5,116 nt of DNA from Clostridia bacterium (GTDB taxonomy: Bacteria > Bacillota > Clostridia > Oscillospirales > Acutalibacteraceae). A model generated the notes under the pieces. That model had not been told where the DNA came from and searched no databases. It saw nothing but the letters and a program-made list of their open reading frames with translations. The stretch covers positions 1 through 5,116 of the forward strand of contig JAFOFS010000102.1 of assembly GCA_017387165.1 (NCBI GenBank). Reading direction: 5' to 3'. The position numbers were made by a program, and so were the translations under genes. This document shows positions 1-3,988 of this stretch, piece by piece. Each line of letters starts with the position of its first letter. The first letter of the stretch is position 1.

Positions 1-5
1 ATTCG

Positions 6-13
6 CTCTCCTC
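6..13 (-). promoter_or_regulatory. Ribosome binding site of a gene starting just left of the window
   Basis: Read on the minus strand this is GAGGAGAG, a good Shine-Dalgarno match. Five bases after AGGAG the window ends in 'AT' (minus strand, positions 2-1), so an ATG completed by the first base outside the window would be well spaced. Together with the promoter at 58-86 this implies a leftward gene whose coding sequence is not visible. Its identity cannot be told. Confidence 0.6.
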
Positions 14-15
14 TG

Positions 16-45
16 TACTATAGAAAATATTTATTTTGTATAGTA
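16..45. promoter_or_regulatory. 30-bp operator-like inverted repeat
   Basis: Two 14-base arms, beginning TACTATA and ending TATAGTA, are separated by a 2-base centre at 30/31. Thirteen of the 14 position pairs are complementary; only 23/38 (G-G) fails. The element starts about six bases downstream of the expected transcription start of the minus-strand promoter at 58-86 and ends just before the ribosome binding site at 6-13. This is a classical place for a repressor dimer to block transcription. It could also fold as an AU-rich hairpin in the mRNA. I do not recognise it as a box of a named regulator; it does not read as a Fur, PerR, LexA or CtsR site. The operator role is inferred from symmetry and position. 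Confidence 0.6.
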
Positions 46-57
46 ACAACTGCGTTT

Positions 58-86
58 ATTATAGCACCTCTGCTTCCGGATTGCAA
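58..86 (-). promoter_or_regulatory. Sigma-A-type promoter, leftward
   Basis: On the minus strand there is a -35 box TTGCAA (81-86), a 17-base spacer and a perfect TATAAT -10 box (58-63) preceded by TGC, which is an extended -10. The predicted start is near position 51. The same 12-base stretch TGCTATAATAAA recurs in the promoter at 2665-2693. It drives the gene that begins left of the window, with the palindrome at 16-45 lying in its 5' leader. Confidence 0.75.
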
Positions 87-92
87 GCCTTT

Positions 93-122
93 TTAGCAAT
101 TTTCTTGTTTGATTTCTATTAT
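93..122 (+). promoter_or_regulatory. Weak candidate promoter for the TVP38-family gene
   Basis: TTAGCA (93-98), an 18-base spacer and TATTAT (117-122) form a loose sigma-A match upstream of the gene at 156. The region is AT-rich, so the match may be chance. It is the best candidate I can see between the leftward promoter and the start codon. Confidence 0.25.
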
Positions 123-155
123 TTGTCTCATTTAAATAAGGAGTAAACAGAAAGC

Positions 156-920
156 ATGAAACGTACTCGCTCAACCGATAGCCAACAACGGACGCGACAG
201 GTCATTGGCGTTTGTGTTCTTATTCCCCTGCTCGCTTTACTGGTTTGGATCGTCTGGCTTACCTATCGGTTTATGAATCGCTTTGAGGTAACCGACCTGC
301 CGCAACCACACACGGTTCGAGAATACCTGGACGTTTCCGCCATCAAAGTACAAGCTTTTGCCGATTATCTCGATCAATTCGGCAGCTATTCCTGGATCGT
401 AATGATTCTGATCGAAATGCTGCAGATCGTCGTTGCGGTCGTTCCGGGCGGTGTAACCGAAACGGCGGCAGGCTTTTTATTCGGTCCTGTCGGCGGACTT
501 CTTCTGTCATGGTCGGCGATCTTTCTCGCCTACTCTCTTGTCTTTTTCTTGGTGAAAAAATTCGGTATCAAGCTGGTCGCCCTATTCGTCGACCCGAAAA
601 AAATCGACGAATTAAAATTCATCAACAGCGCGTCACGATTGAAAAGAACCGTTTTCATCCTCTATTTGATTCCTGCGTTACCAAAGGATGCATTCACCTA
701 TTTCTTCGGTTTAACACGCATCCGCTGGCGCGATTTTATTTTACTTTCGCTGATTGCTCGCACACCGACGCTTTTTGCGACCATTTGCTTTGGCTGGCAG
801 CTTTCCGTCGGTGAATTTTGGATCGCCGCCACGATCATCGTCTCCATTTTTGTTTGCAGCTTGCTTGGTATATTGTGGTACTCCCGTTACAGCAAACGAA
901 AAGCCGGCGTTCAAGAATAA
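156..920 (+). CDS. TVP38/TMEM64 family membrane protein (SNARE_assoc/DedA-like domain)
   Basis: The product is a 254-residue integral membrane protein of the VTT/SNARE_assoc family (PF09335). Members are multi-pass proteins of the cytoplasmic membrane; DedA-superfamily relatives have been linked to lipid (undecaprenyl phosphate or phospholipid) translocation, but the substrate of this protein is unknown. After a basic N-terminus there is a membrane segment at about 16-38, then an extracytoplasmic stretch. The domain core spans about 75-240. Its first signature, around 92-117, has VPGGVTE followed by a glycine-rich GFLFGPVGG reentrant-type segment. The second, around 170-213, has IPALPKDAFTYFFGLTRIRWRDF and ends ARTPTLFATICFG. 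The C-terminus is basic (SRYSKRK), suggesting a cytoplasmic end. The start is the ATG at 156; AAGGAG at 138-143 is 12 bases upstream, a little far, but no closer start codon exists in frame. The family call is firm; the function is not. Confidence 0.9.
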   Translation: MKRTRSTDSQQRTRQVIGVCVLIPLLALLVWIVWLTYRFMNRFEVTDLPQPHTVREYLDVSAIKVQAFADYLDQFGSYSWIVMILIEMLQIVVAVVPGGVTETAAGFLFGPVGGLLLSWSAIFLAYSLVFFLVKKFGIKLVALFVDPKKIDELKFINSASRLKRTVFILYLIPALPKDAFTYFFGLTRIRWRDFILLSLIARTPTLFATICFGWQLSVGEFWIAATIIVSIFVCSLLGILWYSRYSKRKAGVQE

Positions 921-930
921 TATCCACCCT

Positions 931-988
931 TTCCTCACATACTATTGGAGCAAACCGATTCTCGGTTGTAATCTGAAAATGTGAGGGA
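931..988 (+). promoter_or_regulatory. Folded leader covering the ribosome binding site of the DUF1540 gene
   Basis: Bases 931-940 pair with 979-988 in a 10-bp stem (nine Watson-Crick pairs plus one G-U at 932/987). Inside it, 953-958 (AACCGA) pairs with 962-967 (TCGGTT) around a 3-base loop. The right arm of the outer stem contains the whole Shine-Dalgarno GAGGGA (983-988), so the folded form should hide the ribosome binding site. The TVP38-family gene ends at 920, so a terminating ribosome would sit next to the left arm. This suggests translational coupling or a switchable leader, which is inference. No U-run follows, so it is not a terminator. Confidence 0.5.
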
Positions 989-994
989 TTGAAT

Positions 995-1321
995 ATGACC
1001 AGACTGAAATGTGATGTAACCTCCTGCGCCAGCAACGCAAGCGGCGGTTGTATGCGGAACGGAATTACCGTTACCGGCACCTGCGCCGGTTCGTCCTGCG
1101 AGACTTGCTGTTCTTCGTTCACCTTGAGCCACGGCGGGTCGATGAACAACGCTTGCGGCGTTTCGCCCGAGGCCCAACATCATATGCCCATCAGTTGCAA
1201 TGCCGCCACCTGTATGTACAACAGCAACGGCTGCTGTACCGCCACCGAAGTTCACGTCGGCGGCGCCGGCGCAAGTGCCATGTCGCAGACCTGCTGCGAT
1301 ACCTTCCGCACACGCAATTGA
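995..1321 (+). CDS. Cysteine-rich protein with two tandem DUF1540 domains
   Basis: The product is 108 residues with 14 cysteines. It has two copies of the DUF1540 pattern (PF07561). The first, about 4-42, has C6, C11, C19, C30, C35, C38 and C39 and ends CCSSF. The second, about 66-104, has C68, C73, C80, C81, C100 and C101 and ends CCDTF. Both share C-x4-C, an Asn-rich turn before the next cysteine, an 'I/V-x-V' strand, and a C-terminal cysteine before x-F. C54 and a His-His pair (62-63) lie in the linker. The cysteine spacing suggests metal binding, probably zinc, but no function is established for the family that I know of. There is no signal peptide or membrane segment. The start is the ATG at 995, seven bases or fewer after GAGGGA (983-988); an in-frame TTG at 989 lies too close to that site. 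A terminator follows directly. Confidence 0.88.
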   Translation: MTRLKCDVTSCASNASGGCMRNGITVTGTCAGSSCETCCSSFTLSHGGSMNNACGVSPEAQHHMPISCNAATCMYNSNGCCTATEVHVGGAGASAMSQTCCDTFRTRN

Positions 1322-1325
1322 TCAA

Positions 1326-1360
1326 AAAAGCAGTCGGGTCTTCCCGACTGCTTTTGCTTT
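1326..1360 (+). terminator. Intrinsic terminator after the DUF1540 gene
   Basis: A perfect 13-bp stem (1326-1338 with 1343-1355), G/C-rich at the top (GTCGGG), has a 4-base loop TCTT and is followed by a T-rich run (TTTTGCTTTT). It begins five bases after the DUF1540 stop codon. The Shine-Dalgarno of the next gene (GGAGG, 1362-1366) follows at once, so the glycosylase gene lies directly behind a terminator with almost no room for its own promoter. Confidence 0.93.
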
Positions 1361-1370
1361 TGGAGGATTT

Positions 1371-1868
1371 ATGCGTGAAACTGTTTCCCATACGTTCGAG
1401 GCGTTCGTCCCAAAGGAGGCCGCCATACTGATTCTCGGAACTATGCCGTCACCGAAATCCCGCGAACTCGGATTTTACTACGGGCATCCGCAAAATCGTT
1501 TTTGGAAAACGTTGGCCGGCGTGTTTGAAGAAAACGTTCCGATGTCGATTGATGAGAAAAAAGACTTTTTGCGGCGTCACCGCATCGCCCTATGGGACAC
1601 GTTGGCGCGCTGTGAAATCCGCGGTGCAGATGACTCCAGTATCCGCAATCCCGTTCCCAACGATATCGGCGCTTTGCTACAGTCACAGCCGATCAAAGCG
1701 ATCTTCACAACCGGCAGCAAAGCGGCTGCGTATTACCGCAAGCTCATCTATCCGCGTGTAGGGTTGGAGGCGGTGCCTCTCCCCTCTCCCAGCGCGGCAA
1801 ATTGCCGTTTTTATACGCCTGATTCGCTGATTGACGCCTATCGCATTATACGAGAATACACCGATTAA
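1371..1868 (+). CDS. DNA-deoxyinosine glycosylase (UDG superfamily, family 6-like)
   Basis: The product is a 165-residue single-domain enzyme resembling the hypoxanthine-DNA glycosylase (HDG, UDG family 6) group. This group excises deaminated purine (hypoxanthine, from deoxyinosine) from DNA as the first step of base excision repair. It shows the motif-1 region GTMPSPKSRELGFYYGHPQNRFWKTL in two conserved blocks, with GTMPS at 23-27 and GHPQNRFW at 38-45. N42 there aligns with the asparagine I recall as catalytic in characterised HDG. A central ALWDTLARCE (73-82) follows, then FTTGSKA (112-118), and the motif-2 loop PLPSPSAAN at 136-144 for DNA and base contacts. The length is normal for the family. 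The start is the ATG at 1371, five bases... after GGAGG (1362-1366); the frame stays open further upstream, but that part overlaps the DUF1540 gene and the terminator. The stop overlaps the stop of the convergent gene by four bases. The promoter is unclear: terminator read-through or a start inside the DUF1540 gene is possible. Confidence 0.87.
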   Translation: MRETVSHTFEAFVPKEAAILILGTMPSPKSRELGFYYGHPQNRFWKTLAGVFEENVPMSIDEKKDFLRRHRIALWDTLARCEIRGADDSSIRNPVPNDIGALLQSQPIKAIFTTGSKAAAYYRKLIYPRVGLEAVPLPSPSAANCRFYTPDSLIDAYRIIREYTD

Positions 1869-2641
1869 GACGCCCATTCGTACAGGATCGCAAAAAGTTC
1901 CCGTACGTAGTAGGTCAGTAAGAGCATCGGCGCCGATTTTGCCGGTAGCGCATACGCCTGCATTCCCAGCTTTTTCGCTATCCGAATAGCGCGATACTCG
2001 TGGAACTCGTTCGTAACCAGGAGAAGGTCGGCACACAGCCCCTTTTCTTGCACGATTTCTTTGGTATAAAGGAGGTTTTCCTGCGTGGTAGTGGAACGTT
2101 CCTCCTTGTACAAACGATCGGGCGAAATGCCCTTCTCGGTCAAATAACGGTACATACATTCCGATTCGGTAATGGTATCTCCCGTTCCCAAACCGCCCGT
2201 CAATACGGCAACCGCCTGCGGATGCTCCGTCAAATACGCATACGCCTCATCCAGACGCGCACGAAGCATACGGCTCGGTTGATCCCCGTTGACCGCACAG
2301 CCCAGAACCACCACGGTTGTGTCTTTATCGGTCGTCTTATGAGCACCGACGATCATCAGCGCAGTCAACACAAGGGCCGTCACAAGAACGATTGCGCACA
2401 AAACAGTTACAACGATCAAGAAAATACGCCCTCCTTTCTTTTGTCTTATAACGCAGATCCATCGGCAAGTCGTCTTCCAAAAAATCAGAATTGCCATCAA
2501 CAGCAAGGAAAGCGATAAGCCGACCAGGTTTCCAAGATTGATCACGTTAGCGGTCATCGGAAGAACAAACGCGATCGCTGCCGCCGCAAACATCAGTATG
2601 CCGATTATGCGGAAGATAATGGGCACGATTCCTTTCTTCAT
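1865..2641 (-). CDS. YdcF family (DUF218, SanA/ElyC-like) membrane protein
   Basis: The product is 258 residues. Three hydrophobic segments (about 5-27, 36-54 and 73-97) precede a DUF218 domain (PF02698) at about 108-235, probably outside the cytoplasmic membrane. Conserved blocks are VVVLGCAVNGDQPS (110-123) followed by the arginine-rich RMLRARLDEA, LTGGLGTGDTITES (147-160), EERSTTTQENL (180-190) and LLLVTNEFHEYRA (206-218). Relatives such as SanA and ElyC affect envelope integrity and peptidoglycan or lipid-carrier metabolism in Gram-negative bacteria; YdcF of E. coli binds S-adenosylmethionine. No activity can be assigned here. The minus-strand start at 2641 is preceded by a nearly full anti-16S match. 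The gene stands alone, divergent from the glycerophosphotransferase gene and convergent with the glycosylase gene, sharing the four bases TTAA at their stop codons. No terminator separates that pair. Confidence 0.88.
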   Translation of the reverse strand: MKKGIVPIIFRIIGILMFAAAAIAFVLPMTANVINLGNLVGLSLSLLLMAILIFWKTTCRWICVIRQKKGGRIFLIVVTVLCAIVLVTALVLTALMIVGAHKTTDKDTTVVVLGCAVNGDQPSRMLRARLDEAYAYLTEHPQAVAVLTGGLGTGDTITESECMYRYLTEKGISPDRLYKEERSTTTQENLLYTKEIVQEKGLCADLLLVTNEFHEYRAIRIAKKLGMQAYALPAKSAPMLLLTYYVRELFAILYEWAS

Positions 2642-2643
2642 CC

Positions 2644-2657
2644 GATCACCTCTTTCT
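2644..2657 (-). promoter_or_regulatory. Very strong ribosome binding site of the YdcF-like gene
   Basis: On the minus strand AGAAAGAGGTGATC precedes the ATG by two bases (core AGAGGTGA is further back, at about seven). It matches the canonical complement of the 16S rRNA 3' end, AGAAAGGAGGTGATC, except for one missing G. This supports the start at 2641 and suggests high translation efficiency. Confidence 0.75.
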
Positions 2658-2664
2658 GCTTTTT

Positions 2665-2693
2665 ATTATAGCATCTTTGTCGAATCTTGACAA
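2665..2693 (-). promoter_or_regulatory. Sigma-A-type promoter of the YdcF-like gene
   Basis: On the minus strand the -35 is TTGTCA (2688-2693, five of six consensus bases). The spacer is 17 bases and the -10 is a perfect TATAAT (2665-2670) with an upstream TGC. The leader is short, with the expected start near 2658. An inverted repeat TTGTC-N7-GACAA (2677-2681 and 2689-2693) overlaps the -35 and the spacer and might be an operator, but the arms are only five bases. Confidence 0.8.
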
Positions 2694-2717
2694 GCACCAT
2701 TCCGCATGCCTTCAAAC

Positions 2718-2746
2718 TTGACTTTTCCTTCGTTTTGGAGTATAGT
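2718..2746 (+). promoter_or_regulatory. Sigma-A-type promoter of the glycerophosphotransferase-like gene
   Basis: TTGACT (2718-2723), exactly 17 bases, then TATAGT (2741-2746); each box matches five of six consensus bases. Transcription should start near 2753, giving a leader of about 35 bases before the GTG at 2788. The -35 lies 24 bases from the -35 of the divergent promoter at 2665-2693, so the two could influence each other or share a regulator. Confidence 0.75.
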
Positions 2747-2762
2747 ATGTATTGGTTATGTT

Positions 2763-2791
2763 CTCTCAATTTGAGAGGAGGTATTATGTGA
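2763..2791 (+). promoter_or_regulatory. Leader hairpin, ribosome binding site and start-stop codon pair
   Basis: CTCTCAA (2763-2769) and TTGAGAG (2771-2777) are a perfect 7-base inverted repeat; as RNA it would form a 6-bp stem with a 3-base loop. The right arm overlaps the ribosome binding site GAGAGGAGG (2773-2781). AGGAGG is followed by six bases and then the GTG at 2788. An ATG at 2786-2788 overlaps that GTG and is followed directly by TGA (2789-2791), so a ribosome choosing it would stop after one codon. Both elements could lower translation of the gene. Confidence 0.5.
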
Positions 2792-3939
2792 AAGAACTCA
2801 TCAAGACCGTTGCTGTAATGGCTTTGCGTTTGGGGATGCGTCTGTTTCATTTGATCCCGATCCGCGAAAATCGCGTGTTTTTTTCTGCGTATTCCGGGCA
2901 TCAGTACACTTGCAATCCCAAGTACATCAGTGAATATCTGCAAAAGCAATACGGCGACCGCCTGGAGCTCATCTGGTGTTATTGTAACAGCATTCCGGAG
3001 AGTCCTGCCGGCATCCGCTTCGTCCGTTACGGGTCGTTTGCTTATTACCGCTGCCTGCTGACCTCTAAAGCGGTGATTTTTAACGATCTGCAAAATTGTT
3101 CCTACCTGCCGTTCCGCAAAAAACAGACCGTCATCCAGACGTGGCACGGCAGCGGCTTGTACAAGAAGGTGGGACGCGACGTACCGGGTAACACCGTCTG
3201 GAACAATCTCCGCCTCTCCTGGACCACCAAGCACATCACCTATTTTCTTGCCGGTGCGACAGCGTTTACCAACACGGTGATTCGCGGCGCGTTCGGCTAT
3301 AAAGGCGAGGTTAAAGAGGTGGGACTACCTCGAAACGACATGCTGCTACATAAAGAAACACGCGATGAGATGCGCGAAAAAGTGCGTGAAACGCTTGGTA
3401 TTCCCGACGATTGCTTCGCTGTTTTGTACGCCCCCACTTTCCGTGGCGCCGGCGATCACTCGCAGGAAGAACTCGAACTCAAGCAAATTCAAGCAGCGTT
3501 CACCGAACGATTCGGAAAAGAATGCTTGTTCCTGGTACGTTCCCATCACGCGGTTACCGATCGCAACAGCCGACTGCCGGCAGGAACGACCAACGTTACC
3601 GACTACCCCGATATGCAGGAGTTGCTGTGCGCCGCCGATGCGATGATCTCCGATTATTCCTCCTGCATCTGGGACTTTTCCTTAACCGGAAAGCCTTGCT
3701 TCATCTTTGCGGCAGACTTGTCCGCCTATCGCGTCGATCGCGATTTTTACACCGATATATTCCGCTGGCCTTTCCCCCTTGCGCTGAGCAACGACGAGTT
3801 GGTGGATGCCATCCGACAGTTTGACGAAAACGATTACCTTAAGCGTTTGAACGAGCATTTCAACGAACTGGGATGCTGTGAAAGCGGCGAAGCCGCCAAG
3901 CGCATCGGTGACGATATCGCCAAGCGCTGCGGACTATAA
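2788..3939 (+). CDS. CDP-glycerol:glycerophosphotransferase family protein (TagB/TagF-like)
   Basis: The product is 383 residues of the Glyphos_transf family (PF04464). These membrane-associated cytoplasmic enzymes transfer glycerol phosphate from CDP-glycerol to a lipid-linked acceptor or growing polymer, as in wall teichoic acid priming (TagB) and polymerisation (TagF). Seen here: an N-terminal basic amphipathic stretch (1-25), FFSAYSGHQYTCNPKYI (31-47), YYRCLLTSKAVIFND (86-100), QTWHGSGLYKK (117-127) with H120, GLPRND (179-184), YAPTFRG (214-220), RSHH (251-254) with H253, and SDYSSCIWDF (288-297). H120 and H253 match the two conserved catalytic-region histidines; the usual 'HP' after the second is 'HH'. 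The length suits a single-domain transferase, with no fused glycosyltransferase. Start: the GTG with AGGAGG six bases before; an in-frame ATG at 2758 has no ribosome binding site and lies about at the transcription start. No teichoic acid genes adjoin it, so the polymer is unknown; a capsule role is possible. Confidence 0.87.
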   Translation: MKELIKTVAVMALRLGMRLFHLIPIRENRVFFSAYSGHQYTCNPKYISEYLQKQYGDRLELIWCYCNSIPESPAGIRFVRYGSFAYYRCLLTSKAVIFNDLQNCSYLPFRKKQTVIQTWHGSGLYKKVGRDVPGNTVWNNLRLSWTTKHITYFLAGATAFTNTVIRGAFGYKGEVKEVGLPRNDMLLHKETRDEMREKVRETLGIPDDCFAVLYAPTFRGAGDHSQEELELKQIQAAFTERFGKECLFLVRSHHAVTDRNSRLPAGTTNVTDYPDMQELLCAADAMISDYSSCIWDFSLTGKPCFIFAADLSAYRVDRDFYTDIFRWPFPLALSNDELVDAIRQFDENDYLKRLNEHFNELGCCESGEAAKRIGDDIAKRCGL

Positions 3940-3949
3940 AATCATAAAC

Positions 3950-3984
3950 AAAACCCCGTTCAGGTTTATCCTGAACGGGGTTTT
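3950..3984. terminator. Bidirectional intrinsic terminator
   Basis: A perfect 15-bp stem (3950-3964 with 3970-3984), with the core CCCCGTTCAGG, has a 5-base loop TTTAT. It has A-runs on its left and T-runs on its right, so it gives a U-tract in both directions (TTTT on plus; TTTTGTTT on minus). It lies 10 bases after the glycerophosphotransferase stop and four bases after the ftsH stop, and should end both convergent transcripts. Confidence 0.95.
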
Positions 3985-3988
3985 CGTA

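Noticed and set aside
945..972. Possible promoter (TTGGAG, 16 bases, TGTAAT) before the DUF1540 gene
   Set aside because: The -35 matches only three of six bases, and both boxes lie inside the folded leader; kept only as an alternative that would undermine the leader idea.
989..994. In-frame TTG two codons before the ATG of the DUF1540 gene as the start
   Set aside because: It follows GAGGGA with no spacing, while the ATG at 995 has a six-base gap and is the stronger codon.
1281..1301. Small hairpin (TCGCAG/CTGCGA) near the end of the DUF1540 gene as an antiterminator
   Set aside because: It lies in codons for the conserved Cys-Cys motif and does not overlap the terminator arms, so no switching can be argued.
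1200..1370. Upstream extension of the glycosylase reading frame by 57 residues
   Set aside because: The extension runs inside the DUF1540 gene in another frame and through the terminator, reads as low-complexity Ala/Pro/Thr, and the ATG at 1371 has its own GGAGG.
1048..1431. Arginine-rich 127-residue frame on the plus strand
   Set aside because: It is a shifted-frame shadow of the cysteine-rich gene, has no ribosome binding site, and crosses the terminator.
2000..2518. Plus-strand open frame of 172 residues
   Set aside because: It lies antisense to the YdcF-like gene and shows no recognisable domain and no sensible start; it is a by-product of codon usage on the other strand.
2741..2747. 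TATAGTA shared with the half-site of the palindrome at 16-45, suggesting a common regulator
   Set aside because: At 2741 the heptamer is simply the -10 box plus one base, and no second arm is present.
2638..3234. Minus-strand open frame of 198 residues
   Set aside because: It is antisense to the glycerophosphotransferase gene and runs through the divergent promoter region; no domain is recognisable.
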